A DNA stretch of 21,218 bases, from positions 1-21,218 of the forward strand of contig CAMLHB010000025.1 of assembly GCA_946479725.1 (NCBI GenBank), given 5' to 3'. This DNA comes from an uncultured Actinomycetes bacterium. Lineage in GTDB: Bacteria > Actinomycetota > Thermoleophilia > Solirubrobacterales > 70-9. Below, piece by piece: positions 13,560 to 21,218 of the stretch (the first letter of the stretch is position 1; each line of letters starts with the position of its first letter). The notes beneath the pieces are model-generated. The model did no database searches, was not told the origin of the DNA, and saw nothing but the letters and a program-made list of their open reading frames with translations. Position numbers and translations under genes: made by a program.

Positions 13560-14564
13560 GTGAGCGCACGAGCTCTTCTCGCTTCGATGGCGATCCTGGC
13601 GCTGGCGCTTACCGTTGCCGCCTGCGGCAGCAGCGGCGACAGCACTACCGCCAGCTCGAGTGAAAGCACCTCGATCGCCTTCAATCCGAAGACCGGCGGC
13701 TCGATCACCCACAACCCGGACAATCAGCAGAAACCCACCCTGACGATCGGCTCGCAGACCCTCCCCGAAGAGGAAATTCTCGGCCAGATCTACGCGCAGG
13801 CCCTTACCGCGGCGGGCTTCAAAGTCAAGACCGCCCTCAACTTGGGTTCCGAAACCGCCGCCCTGAAGGCTCTGCGGAAGGGCCAGATTTCCGGCTATCC
13901 GGAGCACACCGACAAGGTCCTCATCTCATTGTTCGGCTGGAAACCCGATGAAGTCCCGTCCAATGGCACGGCAGCGCGGTACCAGGCAAACAAAGAATTG
14001 CTGGAAAGCTACGACATCGAGACGTTCAACCCAACCCCCTTCGCCAGCACCAATGCGGTGGGGACGACGCGGGAAACGGCCGAAAAGTATGGCCTGAAGA
14101 CCATCTCCGACCTCAAAGGCATCTCGGAGAAATTGTCGCTCTATGGACCGCCCGGGTGTCGTCAGCGAATCGACTGCCTGGCGGGACTGGAAAAGCTGTA
14201 TGGGCTGAAGTTCAAGTCGTTCACGCCGATCGACACCAGCCAACGCTACTCGGTGCTGGAAAAGGGTCAGGCGGACCTCTCCATTCTCCCCAGCACCGAC
14301 CCGCAGCTCTCGACCGAAGGTGACAAGTTCGTGATCCTGAAGGACCACAAGCACGTCCTTCCCGCCGGCAATGTGATCTTCGTGACCAAAAGGGAGACCG
14401 GATGGGAACACGGGCGTGACTACGAAATGATCATCCAGAAGGTCCAGACAGGCATGAGCCTGAAGGTGATCCAGGAACTCAATGCCCGGGTCGAGCTCGA
14501 AAAGGAAACGCCGAAGGTGGTCGCCAGGGACTACCTCGTCTCCACGGGATACATCCTCAAGTAG
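13560..14564 (+). CDS. OpuAC-family substrate-binding lipoprotein (second, diverged copy)
   Basis: This 334-residue tandem paralogue of the preceding gene shares long near-identical stretches (for example 'DCLAGLEKLYGLKFKSFTP'). It has a lipobox ending LTVAAC (Cys22) and the same cysteine pair (C200, C206). GTG 13560 is preferred; an in-frame TTG at 13548 would add MDKL. At the ligand motif it reads YPEHTDK where the first copy has YPEYAST, and LPSTD where the first has LFTTD, so the site has changed further. The family's function is solute capture at the outer face of the membrane. It may give the same permeases a second specificity. Its stop overlaps the convergent MFS gene by 8 bp. Confidence 0.87.
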   Translation: MSARALLASMAILALALTVAACGSSGDSTTASSSESTSIAFNPKTGGSITHNPDNQQKPTLTIGSQTLPEEEILGQIYAQALTAAGFKVKTALNLGSETAALKALRKGQISGYPEHTDKVLISLFGWKPDEVPSNGTAARYQANKELLESYDIETFNPTPFASTNAVGTTRETAEKYGLKTISDLKGISEKLSLYGPPGCRQRIDCLAGLEKLYGLKFKSFTPIDTSQRYSVLEKGQADLSILPSTDPQLSTEGDKFVILKDHKHVLPAGNVIFVTKRETGWEHGRDYEMIIQKVQTGMSLKVIQELNARVELEKETPKVVARDYLVSTGYILK

Positions 14565-15801
14565 CCGTCGAGAACGGCCTGCCTTCTCCTGACCGCCGCT
14601 TCAGCCGCGTGAAGCTGACGTGGGCCGCGCAGGCGGCGGCGAGGCCCGAGAGGCCGGCGAGGAGGAGCGCCACGCGGGGGTCGTAGGACTGGGCGAGCCA
14701 ACCGGCGAGGGGCCCTCCGATCGGGGTGGATCCGAGGAAGACGACCGAGTAGAGGGCCATCACCCGGCCGCGCATCTCGGGGGAGACCGCGAGCTGGAGG
14801 GTCGAGTTGATCGTCGCCGCGAAGGTGACGGCGGCGGCCCCCAGGAGGGCCAGCATCACGATCTCCAGCGCCAGGCTCGGCATCGCCGCGGCGAGCAGGG
14901 CCGAGAGGCCGAAGGCCAGCGCGCCGCCGGCGATCAGGCGCGGCCCGGTGCGTCCGCGATGGCCGTTGACGAGGGCGCCGGCAATCGAGCCGACGGCCAT
15001 CGCCGAGACGAGGCTGGCGTAGGTCATCGCGCCGGATTCGAAGCTGAACTTGGCGAGCAGCGGCAGCACCACCTGGAAGTTGAAGCCGAGCGTCCCGACC
15101 AGCCCCATCAGCGCCAGCGGCACCATCAGCTCCGGCGTCTCGAGGACGTAGCGGAGGCCGGCGCGGATCGCGCCCGGCTCGCGCTCGGCGACGGGGGCGG
15201 CGTCGAGGCGGTCCGGGTCCATCCCCCACAGCGCCAGGATCATCGCCACGAAGGTGAGGGCGTTGAGCCCGAAGCAGGGGACGACGCCGACGGTCGCGAT
15301 CAGGATCCCGGCCAGGGCGGGGCCGACGATCCGCGCCGCCTGGACGATGACGCTGTTGAGGCTGACCGCGTTGACGACCCGGTCGGGGCCGACCATCTCG
15401 TAGACGAAGCTCTGGCGGGTCGGGTTGTCGATCGCGTTCAGCGAGCCGAAGGCGAAGACGGCGAGGTAGACCATCCAGGGCGCGACGACGCCGGTCGCGG
15501 TAACGGCGAAGAGGCCGGCGGCGGGGATCATCATCAGCGCCTGCGTGGTCATCAGCAGCCGCCGCTTCGGGACCCGGTCGGCGAGCAGGCCGCCCCAGGC
15601 GCCGATCAGCAGCATCGGCAGGAACTGCAGCGCGGTGGTGAGGCCGACCGCCAGACCGCTGCCGGTCAGGGTAAGGATCACCCAGACCGCGGCGACGGTC
15701 TGCATCCAGGTCCCGGAGAGGGAGATCAGCTGGCCGGCGAAGTAGCGGCGGTAGTTGCGGACCTGCAGCGAGTTGAACGAGTGGCGGAGGGCGGCGCTCA
15801 C
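14557..15801 (-). CDS. MFS transporter, EntS-like (MFS_3) family
   Basis: The 414-residue protein has about 12 hydrophobic segments. 'NYRRYFAGQLISLSGTWMQTVAAVWVILTLTGS' at the N-terminus, 'GAWGGLLADRVPKRRLLM' (motif A) and 'NPTRQSFVYEMV' are typical of the EntS/MFS_3 group, which exports siderophores and drugs. Its GTG start overlaps the stop of the MarR gene (GTGA), so the two form an operon and the regulator probably controls this exporter. The 3' end overlaps the second binding-protein gene by 8 bp in convergent orientation, leaving no room for a conventional terminator between them. The substrate is unknown. Confidence 0.88.
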   Translation of the reverse strand: MSAALRHSFNSLQVRNYRRYFAGQLISLSGTWMQTVAAVWVILTLTGSGLAVGLTTALQFLPMLLIGAWGGLLADRVPKRRLLMTTQALMMIPAAGLFAVTATGVVAPWMVYLAVFAFGSLNAIDNPTRQSFVYEMVGPDRVVNAVSLNSVIVQAARIVGPALAGILIATVGVVPCFGLNALTFVAMILALWGMDPDRLDAAPVAEREPGAIRAGLRYVLETPELMVPLALMGLVGTLGFNFQVVLPLLAKFSFESGAMTYASLVSAMAVGSIAGALVNGHRGRTGPRLIAGGALAFGLSALLAAAMPSLALEIVMLALLGAAAVTFAATINSTLQLAVSPEMRGRVMALYSVVFLGSTPIGGPLAGWLAQSYDPRVALLLAGLSGLAAACAAHVSFTRLKRRSGEGRPFSTAT

Positions 15802-16253
15802 CCTCGGTCACCCTCGCGCATCCGCTCGAGGATCTCCGCCGCCCGCTCGAGCGTCTCGACCTCCTCGGCCGAGAGGTCCTTCATGCGGCGGGCGAGGTAG
15901 GCGTTCTTGCGGCCGCGCAGTCGCCGCAGCCGCTCGCGGCCGGCGCCGTTGACGCTGACCAGGGCGCTGCGCCCGTCCTTCGGGTCCCGCGTGCGGTCGA
16001 TCAGGCCCGCCCGTTCGAGGCAGACGAGGGTGCGGGTGATCGTCGGGCGCTTGACCCGCTCGATCGCGGCGATCTCGCTAGGGGTCATCGGGCCGTGTCG
16101 CTCGATCGTCGCCAGCGCCGCGACCGAGGTCGGGGTGAGGCCGCTGGTCTCGGCGGCGGCCTCCTGGCGCAGGCGGCGTGAGGTGCGGACGATCGCCATG
16201 CGCAGGTGCGCGGCGCGCTCGGCAAGTGGGATCTCGGTCGGGTTCATCGTCAT
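15798..16253 (-). CDS. MarR-family transcriptional regulator
   Basis: This 151-residue winged-helix regulator has 'LTPTSVAALATIERHGPMTPSEIAAIERVKRPTITRTLVCLERAGLIDR' (about 38-87) as the helix-turn-helix and 'TRDPKDGRSALVSVNGAGRERL' as the wing with the typical D-x-R-S. The C-terminal helices mediate dimerisation. Such proteins repress efflux genes until a small aromatic or drug-like ligand binds. The ATG at 16253 is used here; ATG 16247 is equally possible. Its own promoter contains a palindrome, so it is likely autoregulated together with the MFS gene, and perhaps acts on the divergent FAD oxidoreductase gene. Confidence 0.9.
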   Translation of the reverse strand: MTMNPTEIPLAERAAHLRMAIVRTSRRLRQEAAAETSGLTPTSVAALATIERHGPMTPSEIAAIERVKRPTITRTLVCLERAGLIDRTRDPKDGRSALVSVNGAGRERLRRLRGRKNAYLARRMKDLSAEEVETLERAAEILERMREGDRG

Positions 16254-16269
16254 GATTAGCGTTGATAAT

Positions 16270-16299
16270 TAGTTTAGCAAACTATCCCTGTGTGACCAA
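16270..16299 (-). promoter_or_regulatory. MarR promoter with overlapping operator
   Basis: On the minus strand TTGGTC (16299-16294) and TAAACT (16276-16271) are separated by exactly 17 bp, giving -35 and -10 boxes about 17 bp before the MarR ATG. The palindrome TAGTTT-AGC-AAACTA (16270-16284) covers the -10 box, the expected place for a MarR autorepressor site. The patch is strikingly AT-rich for this region. Confidence 0.6.
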
Positions 16300-16305
16300 G
16301 CCGCC

Positions 16306-16334
16306 TGTACAGGGAACTTCCCTGCCCATACGCT
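16306..16334 (+). promoter_or_regulatory. Promoter of the FAD oxidoreductase gene with spacer palindrome
   Basis: TGTACA (16306-16311) and TACGCT (16329-16334) are 17 bp apart and the ATG at 16342 follows 7 nt later, so the transcript is probably leaderless. The 15-bp palindrome CAGGGAA-C-TTCCCTG (16310-16324) fills most of the spacer, a classic operator position. It differs from the palindrome over the MarR promoter, so a second regulator may act here. Confidence 0.55.
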
Positions 16335-16341
16335 CAGGGAG

Positions 16342-17574
16342 ATGTCGGCACGAGCCGAGTACGACGCAGCGATCATCGGCGCCAGCCTCTCCGGGTGCAC
16401 CGCGGCGATCCTGCTCAGCCGTGCCGGCGCCAGGGTCGCGCTGATCGAGAAGAGCCCGGACCCGCAGGCCTTCAAGCGCATCTGCTCGCACTTCATCCAG
16501 GCCTCGGCGGTGCCGACGATCGAACGGCTCGGCCTCTACGAGCCGATCCTCGCGGCCGGCGGTCTGCGCTCCCGCTTCCACGCCCGGACGCCGTGGGGAT
16601 GGATCGAACCGACGGAGAAGCGCGAGGCCTACTGCCTCAACCTACGCCGCAGCCTGCTCGACCCGATGCTGCGGGAGGCGGCGGGCGAGCAGCCGAACGT
16701 CGAGCTGATGCTGGGCCAGAACGCCGAGCGCCTGGTCCGCGACGGCGACGCCTTCGCCGGGGTCGCGGTGCGCGATCGGCAGGGGAAGGCGCGGGAGATC
16801 CGCGCGCGCCTGGTCGTCGGCGCCGACGGCCGCGATTCCCAGATCGCCGAGCTGGCGGGGGTGAAGGAGAAGACCTTGCCCCACAACCGGCTCGCCTACG
16901 GCGGCTACTTCGAGGGGCCGAAGCCGCGCTTCTGGCCCGACGGCGCCGTCTGGTTCCTCGATCCCGACATGGCCGCCGCCTTCCCCACCGACGGCGACCA
17001 GATCTTTTACATCGCGATGACCGACAAGGACCGCGCCCCGGAGTTCAAGGCCGACCCCGAGCGGGCGCTGGTCGAGCATGTCGCCGGCGTCCCCGAGCCG
17101 CCGCCGATCCGCGAGAGCCGCTGCGTGGAGCCGGTGATCGGGAAGATCGAGATGCCGAACCGGATCCGCGGGCCGATCGCTCCCGGCCTGGCGCTGATCG
17201 GCGACGCGGCGCTCGCCACCGACCCGATCTTCGGGGTCGGCTGCGGCTTCGCCTTCCAGTCGGGCGAATGGCTCGCCGACAGCGTCTCCCCCGCCCTGCG
17301 GGGCGTCGAGTCCCTGGACAACTGCCTGCGCCGCTACCGCAAGCGCCACCGCCGTCAGCTCGGCATGCACGCCCGCCTCATCCACGACTACGCGACCGGG
17401 CGCAAGTTCGACCCGGTCGAACGGGCGATGATGACCACGGCCGTCCGCGATCGGAAGGCGGCGGCGCTCTTCGAGGCGGTCGGGACGCGGCGGAAGACGC
17501 CCCCGCAGCTGGCGGCGCCGATGGCCCGGCGGGTCCTCGCGACCTACGCGCGGCGGCTGGTCGGCTCCGCCTAA
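16342..17574 (+). CDS. FAD-dependent oxidoreductase (geranylgeranyl-reductase / FAD monooxygenase type)
   Basis: The 410-residue flavoprotein has the dinucleotide fold at its N-terminus (IIGASLSGCTAAILLSRAG, then E at the end of strand 2 in ALIEKS), the DG motif 'VVGADGRDS' near 155 and the second FAD motif 'GLALIGDAALATDPIFGVG' near 282. This layout is shared by aromatic hydroxylases, halogenases and geranylgeranyl reductases. The 'CSHFIQASAVPTIERLGL' segment near 50 is common in uncharacterised actinobacterial members. No halogenase WxWxIP motif is seen. It may modify a small lipophilic compound; its place between two exporter systems hints at secondary metabolism or detoxification. Confidence 0.82.
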   Translation: MSARAEYDAAIIGASLSGCTAAILLSRAGARVALIEKSPDPQAFKRICSHFIQASAVPTIERLGLYEPILAAGGLRSRFHARTPWGWIEPTEKREAYCLNLRRSLLDPMLREAAGEQPNVELMLGQNAERLVRDGDAFAGVAVRDRQGKAREIRARLVVGADGRDSQIAELAGVKEKTLPHNRLAYGGYFEGPKPRFWPDGAVWFLDPDMAAAFPTDGDQIFYIAMTDKDRAPEFKADPERALVEHVAGVPEPPPIRESRCVEPVIGKIEMPNRIRGPIAPGLALIGDAALATDPIFGVGCGFAFQSGEWLADSVSPALRGVESLDNCLRRYRKRHRRQLGMHARLIHDYATGRKFDPVERAMMTTAVRDRKAAALFEAVGTRRKTPPQLAAPMARRVLATYARRLVGSA

Positions 17575-17641
17575 GACCGCACGTTTCGAGAAGAGCCGGC
17601 GATGGCGATGTGAAATCCTCGTCGGCGATGGAGCTCGTCCG

Positions 17642-19084
17642 ATGACCGGCGCCGCCGAGGCCCGCGACAAACGCTGGATTGCCCTGATCCTGCTCTGCTC
17701 GGCCCAGTTCGTGGTCGTGCTCGACGCCTCGATCGTCAACGTCGCCCTGCCGACGATCGGCGAATCGCTTCACTTCACCGAGAGCAGCCTGCCCTGGGTC
17801 GTCAACGCCTACGTCCTCACCTTCGGCGGCTTCCTCCTGCTTGGGGGGCGGCTCGCCGACCTGCTCGGCCGCCGCCGCGTCTTCATGTTCGGGCTGGTGC
17901 TGTTCGCCCTCGCCTCGCTGGCCGGCGGGCTGGCGAGCAACTCGGGACAGCTGATCGCCGCCCGTGCCGTGCAGGGCCTGGGCGCGGCGATCCTCTCCCC
18001 CGCCGCCCTCTCGATCGTCGCCACCACCTTCAAAGACGGTGCCGAGCGCAACAAAGCGTTGGGCATCTGGGGCGCGGTCGCCGGTTCCGGCGGCGCCGCC
18101 GGCGTCCTCCTCGGCGGGGTCCTCACCGAATACCTCGGCTGGGAATGGGTGCTCTGGGTCAACGTCCCGATCGGGATCGCCGCCGCGGCGCTCTCGCCGA
18201 GCCTGATCGCCGAGTCGCATGCCGAGCGGGAGGTCCGCACCTTCGACGTCGCCGGGGCGACGACGATCACCCTCGGCCTCTCCGCTCTGGTCTTTGCCCT
18301 TCTCGACGCCGAAGACGCCGGCTGGGGGTCGGCGCAGACGATCGGCGTCCTCGCCCTGGCGGCGGTGATGCTGACCGCCTTCGTCGCGATCGAGCGCCGC
18401 TCGCGGGCGCCGCTGGTGCCGTTCTCGATCTTCCGCCTGCGGACGATCACGGGCGCCAACGTCGTCGGCATCCTCGTCGGCGCCTCGCTCTTCTCGATGT
18501 TCTTCTTCATCTCGCTCTACATGCAGCAGGTGCTCGGCTACAGCGCGATCAAGGCCGGCCTCTCCTACCTGCCGCTGGCGGTCGCGATCATGCTCTCGGC
18601 CGGGATCGCCTCCGGCCTGGTGACGAAAGTCGGCTTCAAGCCGATCCTCGCCCTCGGCATGGTCTTCATCGCGATCGGCCTCGTCTGGTTCAGCCAGATC
18701 TCCGCCGACGGCAGCTTCCTCGCCGACATCCTCGGCCCCTCGCTCTTCGCCGCGGTAGGCCTCGGCTTCGCCTTCGTCCCGGTGACGATCGCCGCCGTCT
18801 CCGGTGTCGAGGACCGTGAGCAGGGCCTCGCCAGCGGCCTTATCAACACCTCCCAGCAGGTCGGCGGCGCCCTCGGCCTCGCCGTCCTCGCCGCCATCGC
18901 CAGCTCCCAGATTGGCGACTCCCGCGACCCCGCCGTCCTCACCGACGGCTTCTCCTCCGCCTTCCTCGTTGGCGCCGGCTTCGCGATCCTCGGCCTCCTC
19001 GCCACCCTCATCCTGATCCGCAGCTCTGACAGCAAGGCGCACGTCGAGCTCGGGGCGGAACCAGTGACCGAATCCAGCTCCTAA
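17642..19084 (+). CDS. MFS drug exporter, DHA2 (14-helix, EmrB/QacA) family
   Basis: The 480-residue protein has about 14 hydrophobic segments, the expected DHA2 length. The motifs are 'VVLDASIVNVALPTI' (helix 1), 'LGGRLADLLGRRRVF' (motif A), 'AARAVQGLGAAILSPAALSI' (motif B) and 'GSGGAAGVLLGGVLTEYLGWEWVLWVNVPIGI' (motif C, antiporter signature). It would expel hydrophobic compounds in exchange for protons. GGAG at 17630-17633, 8 nt before the ATG, supports the start. The 67-bp gap after the FAD gene shows no terminator, so the two are probably co-transcribed. A U-tailed hairpin follows the gene. Confidence 0.93.
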   Translation: MTGAAEARDKRWIALILLCSAQFVVVLDASIVNVALPTIGESLHFTESSLPWVVNAYVLTFGGFLLLGGRLADLLGRRRVFMFGLVLFALASLAGGLASNSGQLIAARAVQGLGAAILSPAALSIVATTFKDGAERNKALGIWGAVAGSGGAAGVLLGGVLTEYLGWEWVLWVNVPIGIAAAALSPSLIAESHAEREVRTFDVAGATTITLGLSALVFALLDAEDAGWGSAQTIGVLALAAVMLTAFVAIERRSRAPLVPFSIFRLRTITGANVVGILVGASLFSMFFFISLYMQQVLGYSAIKAGLSYLPLAVAIMLSAGIASGLVTKVGFKPILALGMVFIAIGLVWFSQISADGSFLADILGPSLFAAVGLGFAFVPVTIAAVSGVEDREQGLASGLINTSQQVGGALGLAVLAAIASSQIGDSRDPAVLTDGFSSAFLVGAGFAILGLLATLILIRSSDSKAHVELGAEPVTESSS

Positions 19085-19119
19085 GTGGCGCCGGGGTGGT
19101 TCCCCGCATCACCAGACTC

Positions 19120-19147
19120 GACCCGCTCCGGCGGGTCTTGTTGTTTC
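19120..19147 (+). terminator. Intrinsic terminator after the DHA2 exporter
   Basis: GACCCGC (19120-19126) and GCGGGTC (19131-19137) form a 7-bp stem around TCCG, followed at once by TTGTTGTTTC. It stands 35 bp after the exporter stop and is the clearest intrinsic terminator in the window. Nothing else is seen in the remaining gap to 19184. Confidence 0.85.
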
Positions 19148-19184
19148 TGGAGGCACCCGGTCCGCCGCGTCGAAGCAGACTCGG

Positions 19185-19934
19185 ATGGACGAGCGGAGCA
19201 TTCGCTGGCGGGAACGGCTGAACACGCCGATGCTGATCGCGGCGGCGCTGACGGTGCCGACGGTGGCGATCACCGAGTCAAAGCCGGGCGGGGCGCTGGA
19301 GACGGTGGCGGTGGTGCTGAACTGGGCGACCTGGCTCGCCTTCCTGGTCGAGCTGGTGGTGATGCTGAGCGTGGTGCCGGACCGGAAGGCCTGGATTCGG
19401 AAGCATCCGCTCGACGTGGTGATCGTCTTCCTGACGCCGCCGGTGCTGCCGGCGGGGCTGCAGAGCCTGCGGGCCCTGCGGCTGCTGCGGCTCCTCCGCC
19501 TGCTGCGCCTGGCCGAGCTCTCGCGCGAGGTCTTCTCGCTGGAGGGGGTCCGCTACGCGCTGCTGCTGGCGACGCTGACGATCGTCGCCGGCGGCACCGC
19601 CTTCGCCGCCTTCGAGAAGGAACAGCACCTCAACTTCTGGGAAGGGAGCTACTGGGCGCTGACCACGATGACCACGCTGGGGTCGAACATCTACCCGACG
19701 ACGACCGGCGGCCAGATCGTCTCGACGGTGATCCTGCTCATCGGAATCGGCTTCGTCGCCCTCCTCACCGGCTCCTTCGCCCAGCGCTTCCTCGCCCCTG
19801 AAATCGCCGAGATCGAGGAAGAGCTGGAAGAGGAGAAGCTGAGCGCCGAGGCGCTGGCGCTGCGGGAACTGAAGAGCGTCCAGGAGCAGCTGCAGGCGCT
19901 CGAGGTCGCGATCGAGCGGATGGCAAAACAGTGA
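19185..19934 (+). CDS. Voltage-gated-type ion channel with unusual selectivity filter
   Basis: The 249-residue protein has six hydrophobic segments like a Kv channel subunit. The fourth has Arg at every third residue (R96, R99, R102, R105, R108), a voltage-sensor pattern. The pore helix 'FWEGSYWALTTMTTLG' leads to the filter T164-L-G-S-N-I-Y-P171, where K+ channels have TVGYGD. The Tyr-Gly-Asp is replaced by Ser-Asn and one residue is missing. The last helix 'IVSTVILLIGIGFVALLTGSFAQRFLAP' precedes a Glu-rich coiled coil (about 208-247) that may hold the tetramer together. Selectivity for K+ is therefore doubtful. Neither a Shine-Dalgarno nor a -10 box is clear. A terminator follows. Confidence 0.85.
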   Translation: MDERSIRWRERLNTPMLIAAALTVPTVAITESKPGGALETVAVVLNWATWLAFLVELVVMLSVVPDRKAWIRKHPLDVVIVFLTPPVLPAGLQSLRALRLLRLLRLLRLAELSREVFSLEGVRYALLLATLTIVAGGTAFAAFEKEQHLNFWEGSYWALTTMTTLGSNIYPTTTGGQIVSTVILLIGIGFVALLTGSFAQRFLAPEIAEIEEELEEEKLSAEALALRELKSVQEQLQALEVAIERMAKQ

Positions 19935-19942
19935 CGACCTTT

Positions 19943-19979
19943 GTCCCCGGATACCGGGGACTGCCCTGCAGGGGCGCTT

Positions 19980-19982
<3 letters not shown>
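19943..19982 (+). terminator. Double-hairpin terminator between convergent channel and acs genes
   Basis: GTCCCCGG (19943-19950) pairs with CCGGGGAC (19954-19961) around ATA. A second stem, GCCC (19963-19966) with GGGC (19972-19975), or the palindrome CCCTGCAGGG, is followed by GCTTTTAA. The T-run serves the plus-strand channel gene. On the minus strand the stems follow the acs stop but lack a U-tail, so acs may rely on another mechanism. Confidence 0.7.

Positions 19983-21218
<1,236 letters not shown>

Noticed and set aside
13531..13563. ATG inside the ACTCATGAGT palindrome as start of the second binding protein
   Set aside because: It is out of frame with the lipoprotein and stops after 10 codons.
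14620..15900. 426-codon plus-strand frame opposite the MFS gene
   Set aside because: The translation is a run of Glu/Gly/Arg/His with no hydrophobic core or motif; the minus-strand frame is a normal 12-helix MFS protein.
17378..19042. 554-codon minus-strand frame opposite the DHA2 exporter
   Set aside because: Its Asp/Glu/Gly/Arg-rich, low-complexity translation is the usual antisense shadow in GC-rich DNA; the plus-strand frame has clear MFS motifs.
19470..19515. Apparent tandem repeat of CTGCTGCGG-like units
   Set aside because: It encodes the R-L-L repeats of the voltage-sensor helix, so protein function explains it.
19278..19628. Arg/Gln/His-rich minus-strand frame opposite the channel gene
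   Set aside because: It is produced by the CTG/CGG repeats of the S4 helix on the other strand.

Overview
The window is GC-rich, with tightly packed genes, frequent GTG starts, many ATGA/GTGA stop-start overlaps and several TAnnnT boxes placed 6-8 nt before a start codon, as in leaderless transcripts. This fits a chromosomal segment of a high-GC actinobacterium. Gene content and codon use suggest the Thermoleophilia/Solirubrobacterales, but that placement is an impression, not a test. I found no tRNA, rRNA, CRISPR array, transposase, integrase or phage gene.

Layout, left to right. (1) 1-1145: the 3' end of a COG4315-type secreted repeat protein, a small gene-free stretch with a stem-loop, and a PlsC-type acyltransferase on the minus strand. 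(2) 1181-3764: a DrrA-type ABC ATPase and two ABC-2 permeases joined by 4-nt overlaps (an exporter), followed by a perfect 19-bp inverted repeat. (3) 4005-5931: a small PAS-domain protein overlapping a metallo-beta-lactamase-fold phosphodiesterase-like gene, then a stand-alone HD hydrolase of the ppGpp-hydrolase type. (4) 5882-7788: a DUF6328-like membrane protein (minus) whose start lies 12 bp from the start of a divergent class I photolyase gene. (5) 7883-14564: one long transcription unit. It holds a methylthioadenosine/methylthioinosine phosphorylase, an MtaD-type deaminase, a glycine-betaine-type (OpuC/ProV-like) ABC ATPase with two CBS domains, two permeases and two tandemly duplicated lipoprotein binding proteins. 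(6) 14557-19084: a MarR regulator with an MFS exporter (minus), divergent from an FAD oxidoreductase and a 14-helix DHA2 exporter (plus), with recognisable promoters and palindromes between them. (7) 19185-21218: a voltage-sensor-type ion channel with an odd selectivity filter and the C-terminal two thirds of acetyl-CoA synthetase (minus), convergent across a terminator.

The part most worth attention is region 5. The phosphorylase, deaminase and transporter ATPase are joined by ATGA overlaps, so purine-thionucleoside salvage is translationally coupled to an 'osmoprotectant' importer. By eye, both binding proteins lack most of the tyrosines that form the quaternary-ammonium cage in OpuBC/OpuCC-type proteins, carry an extra cysteine pair, and differ from each other at the ligand-site motif. 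The ATPase has CBS domains, a fold that binds adenosyl compounds including methylthioadenosine in known cases. I infer that the transporter may move something other than glycine betaine and may be tied to S-adenosylmethionine by-product metabolism. The sequence does not prove this.
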